The notes below the pieces were generated by a model. That model ran no database searches, was not told the DNA's origin, and saw nothing but the letters and a program-made list of their open reading frames with translations. A stretch of DNA of 64,000 bases from the NCBI GenBank assembly GCA_024529925.1, contig JAFEUB010001185.1, forward strand, positions 283,001-347,000. The letters are read 5' to 3'. Both the position numbers and the translations under genes were made by a program. The stretch is from Ophthalmolycus amberensis (lineage: Eukaryota > Chordata > Actinopteri > Perciformes > Zoarcidae). Positions 1 through 12,118 of this stretch are shown in pieces (position 1 is the first letter of the stretch; each line of letters opens with the position of its first letter).

Positions 1-2251
1 CCCACTGTCATACGAGAGAACGGAGAAAATGAAGTGGCCCCCTCTGTGTGTGTGTGTGTGTGTGTGTGTGCGTGCGTGTGTGTACTGTACCTTAAAACAG
101 ATTAAGCTTGAATTGAAGACTTTATAGATTCAATCATCATGTTCAGATGGTTAACAGGACTACAGCTGGACGGATCAATGAGCCACACCTATATATTGGC
201 TGATAGTAGCTTAGTGTGAATATATTGGTATCGCTGTATATGTTTACAAGTTGCCAAACAGAAAAGCCTAAATGTAACTACGGTAATTTGAAACAATGCT
301 GCAGTGACATCGTTTGTCCACACGAGTGAAAAGTTCCTTTCCTAAAAATTGTTTTTTTTTTAAACCTTTATTTAACCAGGTAGTCCCATTGAGATTAAAA
401 ATCTCTTTTGCAAGATGTAAGTAACAATACTACATAACATTAAGGAGCACTTTTTGTTTTTTATGATTATGTGTTGCTAAGAAGACACCCCAGAAGATGA
501 GTCACTCAGGTATAGTTCCATCATTGTTCAAAGTCAAAGAATAACTTTATGATGTTAGTTGTGATGAATAAATATATTTTAAAATCAAGTACATTTCTCT
601 GGCATTTATAGTTTTCTACTGTACCGAAACGTACCGAACCGTGGCTCCACTGTATCGTACCGAACCGAACCGTGAGTTTTGTGAACCGTTACACCCCTAA
701 TAATGAGGTCACGTCAGCTGGGTTTCTTTCCTATTTAACCATTTAGCTGCCTTAGCTGCATTAACCGTGTCTGCTGTTGAATGTCCAATCATGACATGCA
801 TAACAGCTGAATGCTGCAGCTGCACTGGCTGACGGTTATCTGTGGGTTCCTCACAGCGTCCCCTCACACGGCAGCCAATAGGATTCATACTGCATTCCAG
901 GTGTTGTGTGTTGTGACGTACAGTCAGTCAAAGTGTCTGCTGGGAAAAAGCTCCACTGTGTCGACATAAGAACAGAAATGAGTGCAGCTTCAGGAGGCTG
1001 GAATCCAAAAAAAAAATGAGGGCATGTAGGAGGCATGCTGGAGCTAAAGAAAACTCCCGACATGCACTAAGTTGCATTATGGGAATTGTAGGATTGAGCA
1101 ATTTCCGAGCTTCGCCCAAACTATCGACTACCAGTCTGGATACCTCAGCTTCTGCTGCATTGATTTGTTTCTCTCCCAACTTCATGTAAGTGTAATATAA
1201 TAGAGCTCCTGTACTTTTCATCTTAGTGTTGGCTTTTAGAAAGTAGAGTAAGAAGACAAGTCACTCCTATAAGCAGTAGACTCCCCCATGCTCTGGGTCA
1301 CACACAGACCTCATGGGGGGCTACTTTCCTCCTCTCTCTAATTTTCATCTGTCTCCCTCCCTCTTCCTTCCTCCCCTCCTCTCTGTCTCTCTGCCTTTCA
1401 CCTCTGCCTTCCTTCCTTTTGCCCTCTCTCACTTTCCTTCCCCCCCTTGTCTCTCTCCCACCTCGAACACACAGCTCTACAACTGGACACTATGTTGGAG
1501 GATGTTTCCCGTCTCTCTTCTTTTTTTTTCTCCCTCAGCTCAAACCCCCACAATGTGTAACAGTGTAAGCTGAGCCCTCCATTTCTTAGGAAGAAGAAGA
1601 AACGGAATATTTCCATCACAATGAAACCGTCTTGTGTATCTTAGGTTGGCAAAGTGCTTTGCAACGCTTCCAGTGGGTTCTTTTGTTTGCAACAGAAAGA
1701 AACATTTGGTCTAAATCTGGGGATATTTTTTGATGCTTTGGTCAGCAGATCAGTCAGCATGAGGAGGATAAGAATGATGACATGTGGGTCACAGAAGAGG
1801 GAAGTGACGCTCTTGAAAGCAGAAGGTTTTGAGGAAGTGTAAGTGATTCACTCTTATTGTATTGCAGCTGTTTTTACAGGCGTGCAGTCGGGTTCACTGA
1901 GGCGACGCTGCAGAGCAAACTGGGATGGCTTCTAAAAAACACAGAGCGGTTCTCAACTCGTATATTTTAAGATTTGTTTTCTACACGCTATAAACATGAT
2001 TCAACAACGCACGTCAGTCAAAACTAAATACTTTAATGAAGTTGCGGTGACTGTTATTAACAATTAAGTCCTGAAATTACTACAGCTTCACTCGGAGCAG
2101 CACAGTGCCACATTAGCAGTTATTGCAGCACTTAGCTTTAGTGGAGTTTGACTTTCTCACATTGTAACACACACACACACACACACAGATGACTCTACAG
2201 CAGTGGCTTGCAAGGAAGGGAAGTTCCTTCTGCAAACAGGGAAACGCCCTG

Positions 2252-2296
<45 letters not shown>

Positions 2297-4716
2297 TGAC
2301 TCGCTGGTGAGTGAGAGGAGCATGCAGATGTGCTTGTGTACTCACGGTGAAGCAGTTCTAAGAATGTCCAATAAAGCAATGTTTATTTGCCAAGTTTAGG
2401 AGCTGGCATTACTGCTGTGTGTGTCGCTTTGCAGGGACCCAAAGCCGCTCTTTGCTCTTTAGTTTGAGAGACACAAGCATCTGACTGTGCCTTCTTTTAG
2501 AACACGGGCAGGGTAAACTACCGGTAATTCATGAAAAAAAAACATTCTTGTTGTTGTCTATAAAATCCGGGACTCTCAGATCGTCAGGGATTTCTTTGTC
2601 CCGGGACCCCAGAGCTACTGCAGGCGTACTACCGCCATGTGACCACAACCGCACATAATGCACCCTTTAATACGAGTGTCCATCTGTGTGTGTGTGTGTG
2701 TTCCGCATCAGTTGGACACAAATGATGTTGTCCTTGTGTGCACACGTTAATGAAGCCAAAGAGAATCACAGTGAAATCTGTGCATGAGTATGAGAGGAGA
2801 AGAGGGCGATTGGGTTTGTCTTGTCGGGGCCGAACCACTTCCCTTTTTGGCCGCAGCAACTTCTTTTCCGTGAACCTTTGTGAGGGACTGAGGAGCTTCA
2901 CCTGCATTTCAACTGCAGGAACCTGGATCCAGTTTTAGCTCTTGTCCTGAAATATCTCCCCGCTGCCATGGCACTGCTTTCCAGCCTGCCGAAAACTATA
3001 TGGGTGGAGTTTGCAGCACTGAATGTCATGTACAGGTCAAAGCAGAGTTTCATTACCGAGACAAACTGTAGCACACAAGTAACTGGAAGTAAACTCTTGG
3101 AATAACCTCTCCTATTAGGGTCGGGCCTTTTTGTTTGGATTCGGCGAGCTCCCTGTACTCTGAATCCACACTTCTGCTTTCCCACATCTATTGAAACCAT
3201 CGCTCGCGTGCGACAGAGAGGACTCTGTGTCGCCTTGTTTCGTGCAAAAACGATGTCTCAATCTGCACGCTGGCTTCTGTTATTGCTTACATTCATACAA
3301 CCATCTCAGATCTTGAGATGCAAAAACAAATGCACTGAAGATTCTTTGAGTTCCTGAGCTTTTTCGCCTCCTGGGGCAATGTGGCTGAAAAAAAGGCCCG
3401 ACTGCTTTTCCCTCTTGCCCTCTCTGGTCTCCATCGGACTCTCCGTTTCTTCTAATTGTGGCCGTCAACCCCGCCTGCTGATTGACGGCCGTTCCGCTGA
3501 GTTCAGATGAAAATGAGGCTAATCGGGGCTCACTTTCCCACTGACACCGGGGTTTGGGCTAGTGTGATATCTGACCGCTAACCAGCAATTAGAGGATCAA
3601 AACACCAGTCACGGTCAAAATGTTGCAATCACTACAATCAACGATGCTATGCTACACATAGGCCAGCTTTAAGGCTTCAATGCAGAGCGGGACTAATTGA
3701 AGCAACATAACCCGAGTGGAACTACAAACCATTTCACCAAACAACAGCAGGGACTGCCACAGAACGGCACATCTCCCTCCTCCGCCTCTTCATCCGGTCG
3801 TGTTTTCCCAGCCGTGTCCTTACTTTAGCCCTGTTTTCGCAGATGGTGCGAAAGCTCCAGACACGCACAAAGGCGTCTATTCTCAATGCGCTGTTGGCTG
3901 CAGTATTCTACAAAACACCAGTACTGTGAAGAGGCAAGAAGACAACGAGTGAACGAGTATAACCGACAAAAAACCGACGTCCTCAATGCTGAGGAGGAAC
4001 TGTAATCATCTGTGAACTCATATCTCATATTCATGGATTACTTTAGTGCCTTTGTACCGGCCCTGTGAAGAAAGAAGTCAAGTATTACATACATTAGAAA
4101 GAAACCAAGGTTGAATATCCTGGAAAGAATTTGATTTGGCTGCAAAATATAAACTGAAATGTACATTTTTAAGAAATCCCGCTTCAAAAACAGCCATTGG
4201 CAAAGCGCGTCGGGCAAAACAGATGATGAGTGGTCTCCTACTGTATGCCTTTGTCCGTTATACCACATGTACCGGCATCCAAACAGGAAGTCAGTGGTAG
4301 AGCAGTAAAGCCTGCCTCTTGCTTGATTTGATTGGCCAAGTGTGACATTGACGAGCCTGGTGCTGAAAAGTTACACATTTTGTAACTTTTATGCACGTCT
4401 AAAAACTGCTAGAAAAACGCGAAGCGCGGCGCAAGAGAGGATGCATGAGAGAACGATGCTTTTTAGCGGGCGCGACGCGTTTGATCGGTCATTCAGAAGT
4501 TCTGAGGTGCGCTGCATTGCGTCCGCAACCACTGGCACCACTTGGAAATGAGGCACATGCGTAATTTTCTGGCATGCGCACATCGTGCCGGCTTCACTAC
4601 TGCGAGTACAAACCAAGCTTTAGTTTGGCTCTTCTGGAGATCACCGGCCTGCTCGCGTTGAAGTCCTTCACACAGATGTGCATAGAGGACAGCTTTGTCC
4701 TATAAATGTGCTAGAG

Positions 4717-5489
4717 TAGGGGTGTCAAACTCATTTTCACTCTGGGCCACATCAGCATCACGGTTTCCCTCAAAGGGCCGGTTGTAAATGTAAGACGGTG
4801 TAAATGTAACTTACTCCTCACATATTGGTAAATAACTGTCTCTGCATTTGATTATTGTTTATTCAAGTGTGAAAATATTGTACATGCAGTTATATAAATG
4901 TAAACATATATTTAAGCACATTTCTGTTATAACTTAAATCCTTTTAATTTAGGGTTCAGAAACCCACATTACTCTATCAAAGATCAAACTATTAAAGAAA
5001 ATATCAAAGACAAATATCAAACAAGTTATTACAATAACTTTGTTCAAAGCTTAAAATCCTTTCAAGGGTGCGTTTGCACAATCCCACATGAAGTATTTCA
5101 TGTGTTGTAAAGCCACGTTAGAATAGAATTCATACTATCTTTATCCCTTTAAGGGGGAAATGTTTTTTGGCCCCCTAAACCAAGTAGTCTAAAGTTAAGC
5201 TTAAAGTAGTCTTCAATGTACTCATAATACATTTCATGTCAAATGTACAGTAACCAGCCAAAGAGCTGCTTCTGTGACTGTGTGTTTAGGTATCTTATAA
5301 TTATGACTTTCTATCTCATAACTTTGACTTTCTATCATAATTATGACTTTCTATCTCATAATTTCGACTATAGGAGATATTTTTATTACCAAGTCTAACT
5401 TTAAATTTTTTAAATTTGAATTGTTTTTTTGGTGGCGGATTCGCAGGCCACATAAAATGACGTGGCGGACCTTGAGTTTGAGACCCCTG
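4717..5489. mobile_element. Non-autonomous hAT-like DNA transposon, 773 bp, with 8-bp TSD
   Basis: The left end reads TAGGGGTGTCAAACTCA, and the right end read inward on the minus strand is CAGGGGTCTCAAACTCAAGG. The terminal inverted repeats therefore match at nearly every position over 17 bp. The element is flanked by the perfect 8-bp direct repeat TGCTAGAG (4709-4716 and 5490-5497), the target duplication size of hAT transposons. The interior is AT-rich with no transposase reading frame. It contains a short tandem array of about 27 bp at 5296-5370 built on ATGACTTTCTATCTCATAA. Recognition of the class rests on the termini and TSD; the family name is not known to me. Confidence 0.8.
5296..5370. 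repeat. Short tandem repeat inside the hAT-like element
   Basis: About three diverged copies of a 20-27 bp unit (ATTATGACTTTCTATCTCAT) lie head to tail within the 4717-5489 element. It is probably part of the element rather than an independent locus. Confidence 0.6.
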
Positions 5490-6034
5490 TGCTAGAGGGT
5501 CAATGTTGATCAGATGCCAATCCTCTTACCTGAGCCTGTTGCCTTTGACTCATAACAAACAAAGATATAACACACAAACACACTGCACAGTCGCTTGTGG
5601 CTGCACACGTGTGGGTTTCGTGTAGCGTCGTCTTTAAAAATAAGTGTGACACATTTAGAAAAAACGTGGTGAAGTATGTTCACGATGTGACTTTAAAATA
5701 TAAAGCATGAAAGATTCATCTCATACTGCTGTCTTTGCCTAGACGTTTAAAAGACTACAAGTCTTTCTGTTGACCTCATGCTGCTCTGCTCTGGTCTCCC
5801 TAAACACTCACACAATACTGTACAGACATTTTCTCTTACCATGTTAGTGATAGTGTCACTCCTGACCTTCCTCTCTCTCGTATTTTCTAACGTTCCTGTT
5901 CATGCCACATTACGACTGTGATGGAATTGCAACACAAATGTAAATAAACAGAGGAAAAGACCGGGATGCTTTGTCAGCATCTCCTGCACTCATGTCAATC
6001 CACAACTAAGTGTTTTCTTAAGGGACCATGTGTT

Positions 6035-6036
<2 letters not shown>

Positions 6037-6075
<39 letters not shown>

Positions 6076-6090
6076 GTGCGTGTGTGTGTG

Positions 6091-6122
<32 letters not shown>

Positions 6123-6134
6123 CGTGTGTGTGTG
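6037..6134. repeat. Long (TG)n microsatellite with TGCG interruptions
   Basis: About 98 bp of alternating TG broken by several CG steps (GTGCGTGTG). It is an alternating purine-pyrimidine tract of the kind that can adopt Z-DNA. Long valine/cysteine or threonine/histidine reading frames across it are artefacts of the repeat. Confidence 0.95.
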
Positions 6135-6264
6135 GCACAAGTCATTGTTCTGAAGGCCCTATTCCTGTCCTGTTTCTGGGACTCGCTGTATGGCTGAAAA
6201 CCACAGACACTTGGAAAGTTTGTGTATGTGGACATGCAGAAACATACGCGCGTAGTCCACATTA

Positions 6265-6970
6265 AGGTCCAGTCGACTGCCTGTTAGCATTACACACTAG
6301 CATTGCTACTCTGCCTATACGGCAGCAACTCCTACAGCAAGGGCTACTTTCCCGAAAGCAGTTGTACACAAAGGTGAGAAGTTTAAAAACCTCACAGACA
6401 AACGGCGACAGACATAGATCAAACACCTCCATCTAAAGTCTGGAGGAGCAGAGAAAGCAAACAAGCCATTGGTCTGCGGACCGCCGGTTTGAAGCCTTGA
6501 GTTCGCCGTCGCCATGTTGGTTTTATTCATAACCAATGAACGGAAGTTACCATCTTTGTAATGCGGAGGAGTGACATAGGGACGCCGTATACGGCGCTGG
6601 TCAGAGCAGCGACCTGTCAATCACAGTAAGCCCCGCCCTAAAGCATACTCTGCATGGTCTGTTTGACTCTAAATGAACCATCATTTACTAAATGAACATC
6701 ATGCTGTATTGAATAAGACTTGAAACTAGAGACTGAGACCATAAACTCATGCTTACAATGTTTACTGAGGGAATAAATCAAGAGAGAAGTAGAGTAATTT
6801 CTCATAGACTTCTATACAACCAGAGGAGTCGCCCCCTGCTGGTCAGTAGAGAGAATGAAAGTTTTGAGAGTCACTGCTGCAAGTCCCCATCAATAAAACG
6901 GTTCCATTCATCCGTATCAGGGGGTCTCTCCTTGTTTGAGCATCAATGAATGTGAGTCATCGGATGAAAT
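6265..6970. repeat. Teleost interspersed repeat
   Basis: This block reads like a dispersed element I recognise from perciform-type genomes. It includes the stretches CGCCATGTTGGTTTTA near 6511, CTGTCAATCACA near 6614, and CATAGACTTCTATACAACC with GTCGCCCCCTGCTGG near 6805-6842. No coding potential is supported. Its last 82 bp (6889-6970) recur at 9432-9513. The exact ends and class (SINE-like or non-autonomous DNA element) cannot be fixed from one copy. Confidence 0.5.
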
Positions 6971-7766
6971 ATTGTGATTTTTTTTTTCAGCCCTGTGTAA
7001 AAGCAGCCTGTGTGAAGCCCGACACAGGCCGTACTGTCCTGTGCATCTCTTGCAACATTTCCTCTTTCAGGAAATCAAGTGGCAGAAGAGGCACACACCC
7101 ACCTTCTGTCGCACGCACACACACACACACACACACACACTGGTGAGAAGTGTTCGTAAACCCTAAACTTTTAACCTCAACCTCTATTCATACTCCTACA
7201 TTTTTAAGCTATTTTTTTAACCTTTCATTGTTGTTTTTCGTTTTCTGATTGTAGTAGTTATTGTTGACATTAATATAGAGTAATGCGTGTCTAAAAGTGA
7301 GCTGAACCTGATCTGATTTTGCTGCGGGAAAAATAACAATCTTTCTTACACAACTTTAAGCATCTTGCATAATTAATTTTGGATGAAAGAAATTTGACAA
7401 TCATTTTTGTATAGACATGTCTATTTGTCTTGTCTTTGCAGGTAGGAATGCAGATCTCTCTAAAGTAGTAAATTGTAGTTTCTTGACCACTTATAAAGGG
7501 TCTCAACTCTCATTCACACCAATCATCATTCCCCCCAAAGAGATCTGTGTATTTAATAGTCAGAGCTGAGGTATGGTAACACACAGTTTGTGGTATTGCA
7601 GATGCACGTAAACATGATTTGCACAGAAGGCACAACCATCTGCACAGACTTAAATAAGCCTAAACACCTCCTGTAACCACAAACCACTCATACACGCATA
7701 CACAAACAGATATTGCGATAAGGAAGTGAGCCCCACCCAGGGCCTTTAAAAGATGCTCTACATGCT

Positions 7767-7808
<42 letters not shown>

Positions 7809-8130
7809 CTGTTTGTAAGAGCTGCCGAGATATTTCAGTCAGCTGAGAATTGCTTCTTTTTCCTCACAACTAACTGGAAGTAGTAAGTTTTACCAGAAGT
7901 GACGTGTCGGTTACTGTCATGTACTGTGTGTCTGCAGCTTGTGAGGCGTTTTATTTTCTTCTTTAAACTACAACAAGCAACAATGTTTCATGATCTAACT
8001 CACCGCTCTGCAAACCAAGGTTTAAATGGAAACAGGACAACACACGTGTGTATCAGTGTCATAGTTTGCGGCAGTGTTTCTGTTCTTCCAATGCATGCAA
8101 CAAACTCCTGAACACCATGCGAGCGCTCAC

Positions 8131-8196
8131 CTTGTACACCTGACCGTAGGTTCCATTGCCAACCACCTCCACCAACTCAAAGATACCTGCCGGATC
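8131..8196 (-). CDS. nrk: GCK-family kinase, exon 2 (kinase P-loop)
   Basis: On the minus strand a TTTTTACAG acceptor precedes 8196, and the 66-bp exon ends AAG with a GTGAGC donor at 8130-8125. It translates to 22 codons starting DPAGIFELVE and ending VVGNGTYGQVYK. GNGTYGQV is the glycine-rich ATP-binding loop (GxGxxGxV) of a protein kinase. The DPAGIFELVE lead-in is characteristic of the GCK-IV kinases MAP4K4, TNIK and MINK1. Mammalian NRK, as I recall it, is more divergent here, so the fish gene keeps the ancestral form. The exon begins and ends in phase 0. I searched 1-8130 for the following exons (catalytic lysine, HRD, DFG) and saw none, so the next intron is at least 8.1 kb and the gene runs off the left edge. 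Confidence 0.9.
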
Positions 8197-9068
8197 CTGT
8201 AAAAACAAATAAAGACGGGTCAAGATAAAGCACGATAAGCATCAGGTACGATGCATTAAAAAATATAGAAAATGGAACATTTAAACAAAGTCATACTGCA
8301 ACAGGTTGATGCTAAGCTAAGCTACGAATAACAGCTTTATATAGGCGGTACTGTGGGCGAATGGAGAAGAACAATGCAGGGTTGTACTGGCATGTAGGTT
8401 AAGGAAGTGGGACTGTACACGGGGATAATATTGTGAGCGACAAGGAATGAGAGGATGACTTGAAAATCACTGACATTTTCATTTTATAGGTTTTGGCTTC
8501 ACTGGTTCGAGAAATATTATCAGCTTAAGATATATGAAATCACATTACATGACTATAAACACACTTGAGCCATACAGGGACACTGACATTTCCTAAAGGG
8601 ATACTGATATTGATACTGAGACATGTCCATAAACTAGCATAAAAACACCATAACTAGCTATAAAGTATTAGAATTATGTGAACGGGGACAGAATAATGAT
8701 GCTAGAGCGCTTTTTCATCCTAGTTTTTCTGTCAATGAACAAAGGCAGAAGGTTTTCTTAGTGGGCTGTCACTTGTTGCAGCCAAACAACAGTCCTGTGG
8801 GTGAAACGCCAGCTAGTAAAGTTACAACACAGCAAACGGGACACGGTGCACACAGTAACGTTACTCCCTCCACATGCACGCTACACAGCGAGGTTAGGAC
8901 ACGAGGACACTTTAAAGTACATGAAGCGAGAGCCGACCGTCAGACCAGTGGCGGCTCAAATACTTGAAACTATCATTACCGTTAGGTCTCCAGCAACACC
9001 CACCACATCCTGCAATGTTTACTCAAAAAACGTTTCATTAAAAAGCAAGACAACATTTTCAAACGTAC
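8197..9068 (-). other. Kinase intron 1
   Basis: An 872-bp intron with GTACGT donor and TTTTTACAG acceptor on the minus strand. No further feature was seen in it. Confidence 0.75.
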
Positions 9069-9125
9069 CCTTAAAGAAGCGAGGTCTATGCTGTCCAAAC
9101 TTCGAGTGGTATTTTCTCTCGACAT
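9069..9125 (-). CDS. nrk: GCK-family kinase, first coding exon (probable nrk / MAP4K4-TNIK-MINK1 group)
   Basis: Read on the minus strand, ATG at 9125-9123 opens 19 codons, MSRENTTRSLDSIDLASLR, ending in AGG followed by a GTACGT donor at 9068. The exon is 57 bp and ends in phase 0. Its length, the SLDxIDLxxLR ending and the direct phase-0 join to the exon at 8131-8196 match the N-terminus of the MAP4K4/TNIK/MINK1 branch of Ste20 germinal-centre kinases. These are cytoplasmic Ser/Thr kinases of cytoskeletal and JNK/Wnt signalling. Intron 1 is 872 bp (8197-9068). The symbol nrk is inferred from il1rapl2 lying on the same side and strand, as I recall for human Xq22. By sequence alone the fragment could equally be a tnik, mink1 or map4k4 paralogue. 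The start is the only in-frame ATG seen before the splice site. Two short upstream ORFs precede it. Confidence 0.8.
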
Positions 9126-9300
9126 TGCTGTCAGCGAGCTGGTATTTGTGTACAAGACATGGACGGTCTCTCCCCGACAAAACTAACTAACGGGTTTTCT
9201 TCTGGTCGGGTTCATTCTGAAGTTTAGCTGGCAGCGACAAAGCTAGACAGCGTCAAACATACCATTTCCGGACACACCTTTCAAAATAATTGCCTTCAGC
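9126..9300 (-). promoter_or_regulatory. Kinase 5' UTR with two short uORFs and an ETS-type promoter motif
   Basis: Upstream of the kinase ATG on the minus strand are two complete short ORFs: ATG at 9215 to TAG at 9183 (10 codons plus stop), and ATG at 9160 to TGA at 9131 (9 codons plus stop). Both end before the main ATG at 9125. Further upstream TTCCGG at 9266-9271 (CCGGAA on the minus strand) is an ETS-family core, common in TATA-less vertebrate promoters. No TATA box was seen. The transcription start is not defined by the sequence, so the extent given is inference. Confidence 0.45.
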
Positions 9301-10698
9301 GGACCTGTAAACTCTTGTAGAATGTACGTTTTAAGTTCTGCATTGATGAAACAGAAATGATCAGAATATATAGTAGAAAGTCATACATTTTATCAGACCA
9401 TGTTTAACGTCTGTAAATGTGATTCATAAAAATCAATAAAACGGTTCCATTCATCCTTATTAGGAGGTCTCTCCTCGTTTGAGCATCAATGAATGTGAGT
9501 CATCGGATGAAATTCGTGATTATTTTTTAAGCTTTCGCATCGGCTTCGTTAACGTCATTATTACACCTGTGCTTTTCCTGCTGTGGAAAAGGTCTATCAT
9601 GTAAAATCTAGCTCTGAATCCAACTGTAACCCCGGTAAAATAACAGAAATCAGAGAACGTGACAAGATAGCGAAACGTTTTGCCATGTAGCAAATGTGTG
9701 ATTTATTCTGTGCTAAATGACAATACCTGTTGCGGCCCAACATGTCCTGATGCAGGCATGTTTAAGATTAAAGTTTAATGACAGTGTGGAGGCCTCACAT
9801 GTGAGCTAAGACACAAGATGGCATGGTTTCCCAGTAAGTAACCCACACCATATGTGTTACATTTGAGCAACTTTACTTGGTGGCTTCTTACCCCAACAAC
9901 CGTCACGAATAAAATGTTTTTGCATGACCAATGTGTTAAAAGTATGAACTGACCCATTGCTCACACCATATGTGTTACATTTGAGCAACCTGATGTAACG
10001 TTAGCTAAATAAGCTGTCATTAGCTAAATAAGCTAATTAACCTGCCCTGCCAATTCAAGTAAGATGAACACAACCCCCATGACTTACAAATTTATTTTGT
10101 ATCCATAACTAAATTACCTAAACATTGGTATACTGCTGGACAAAAAGAACATAGCTTCTGCAATTTGTTCTTGAGAGGGGGATTTTGCAGTATATTAGCT
10201 AGCTAATGTCACCGTTAGCTGTTTTCTGTTGTGTAACTTAAGGACATCTAAGTTATCTAGTAGCCCATGTAACGCTAAACGTAACCCAAACACACCGTCA
10301 TTTAATACCAACCTCGACGGATGTGTGCTCTTTGTTTTACTGCCAAAAATTTAAATTTAGTGTGAGAAAACAATGTTTTATATTAGCAATATACCTGTTT
10401 CTTAACTTAAACTTACTTAATTAAACTTACTGTCTCTCTCACTTTAAATGCATCCTGTAAGGTCACACATTTCAGTCCAAAAATATGCTACGAGACAAAC
10501 ATAAATGTCACTTCACCTCGCATGGCAACACCTCTGCCCACACAATAGCTCTTTTTTTTTTTGCTTTACCGATGTATTTATGTTCTCAAGTGTAACATAT
10601 ATAAAAGAGATGGAGCTTGACATTCCGGTCTCCTGACCGAACCAGTGAGTCACAGTCAGCATGGTGAAATGAGGGTCATTATGTGGTGGGACACAGCC

Positions 10699-10699
<1 letters not shown>

Positions 10700-10746
<47 letters not shown>

Positions 10747-10762
10747 TGTGATGTGTGTGTGT
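10700..10762. repeat. (TG)n microsatellite
   Basis: About 40 bp of pure TG followed by interrupted TG/GA repeats that continue loosely to 10800. A G15 homopolymer lies 120 bp further right (10879-10893). Confidence 0.95.
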
Positions 10763-11909
10763 GAGAGAGTGTGTGAGTGCGGGAGAATGAGAGAACGATA
10801 GCAAGTGACTCTCTTGCACCCTCTGCATGTTTGTTTGTGTGTGTAAGTGAATGTGACGAATTAAGAGTGTGTGTGTGTGGGGGGGGGGGGGGGCTGTGAA
10901 CGTGTAGTGTGTGTGAGAGAGTGTGTTTGTGTCGCAGTGAAGAATGGTCTCTCTGTGGTCTCACACAGTGGCCCTGTTCACATCAGGGTCAGCTGCCTAC
11001 ACACACACACACACACACACACACTCGTTTTCGGACCCGTATCCAACCTAAACAAGACAACATTCTGAGAAACAATTGAATAAGAAAATTCCAGAGTGAT
11101 AGAGGCTACTTGTCTGTTACTTTCTTTCTGGGTACTTGCAAACATACGAGGTATTCCGAGGAAGTTGACGTTCCACTTATCTCAAGCATTTCCTGAGGGC
11201 GCTCGCATATTCATGCACTCGCGCACACACACACACATACATGCAGGAATAAACACGTATAGGCGACAGCAGTGCCAGATATCAGTGTCAGTTCCTCAGA
11301 ATCAACGAGATGGGGCTTTCTTATTTTGCTAGGCGAGGCAACCTTCACGTCATTCTTCAGTCTGTATTTAAACTTATAGAATAGTTCATTTAAAAATAAT
11401 GTTAAACAAAAAACAGTAAATATCATATGCAAGGCATTAAGAAGACCAGTTCACAGTAAGCATGCAACAAGAACACATGCAATCAATAGGCCAAGGTGGA
11501 TCCAGGTCTCTGTTAGGATGAGGTCTCAGATGTGAGAAGTGTCTCCCGTTGCTGGGTTGTCTTACTTCATTCATCTTATTTTCCTGTGGCCCCAAACATC
11601 AACCAGGAGTAGGCTGGGTAGTGGATTAGCCTTAGGTCCTAGCTGCGTTAGCTTAGCTTCTACTTCAGCTCTCCTTCCTGGGGCTGATCACTCCGCCCTC
11701 GTGGCTTTTGGTCCGGCGGGTCTCGGCTGGTCGGTCGGTCGGACGATGGCCTCAGGATCCACCGCACTTAATCCATTCACCGCGCTTCCTTCTCCGAAGC
11801 TGATGAGAGTTTTCTGTCACATAGGCCATGTGTGCTCCAGTAATGTAGGTGACAAGACAAATTAAAACAAAAATGTTGCGAAGTCCACGGGAGCTGCCGG
11901 TCGCCGCAT

Positions 11910-12000
11910 CTTCAAGGATTCAAGGTTCAAGGATTCTTTATTGTAATCATGCAACACAGGGATGCACAATGAAATGCAGTTGTAGCCCATTTGTCATGTT
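11910..12000. repeat. Probable SINE/LINE 3'-tail fragment
   Basis: The sequence around TCAAGGATTC, with TTTATTGTAATCATGCAACA and CACAATGAAATGCAGTTGTA, resembles the widespread fish repeat with TTCAAGGATT...TTTATTG...ACAATGAAATGC. The copy is short and degenerate. The class is uncertain. Confidence 0.4.
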
Positions 12001-12074
12001 TTTACACGATTAAAACAACAAAACAAAAACAGTAGTGCATTCCTGTCGTGCATTGTTTTGAATTTGCATCAGGA

Positions 12075-12118
12075 GGAAATAATTAGGAAATAATTAGAAA
12101 TAATTAGAAATAATTACA
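12075..12118. repeat. (AAATAATTAG)n short tandem repeat
   Basis: About four copies of a 10-11 bp AT-rich unit, GGAAATAATTA / GAAATAATTA, head to tail. Confidence 0.8.

Larger units (their letters stand above)
1..8130 (-). other. Kinase intron 2 (partial), non-coding, repeat-rich
   Basis: No exon could be supported here on either strand. The stretch holds (TG/CA)n microsatellites at about 45-83, 2168-2188, 2257-2294, 6037-6134, 7111-7140 and 7768-7806. It also holds a polypyrimidine block at 1330-1545, a hAT-like element (4717-5489) and a teleost interspersed repeat (6265-6970). A hAT-like terminal sequence ending near 701 (CGGTTCACAAAACTCACGG-type on the minus strand, with direct repeats of GTACCGAACCG at 625-680) has no matching other end. 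A fragment at 355-418 (TTTATTTAACCAGG...) resembles a common fish repeat. The rest is unremarkable. Confidence 0.6.

Noticed and set aside
10656..10964. His/Thr-rich frames across CA/GT tracts (also 2113-2379, 5966-6265, 38473-38834, 54354-54674)
   Set aside because: Microsatellite translations.
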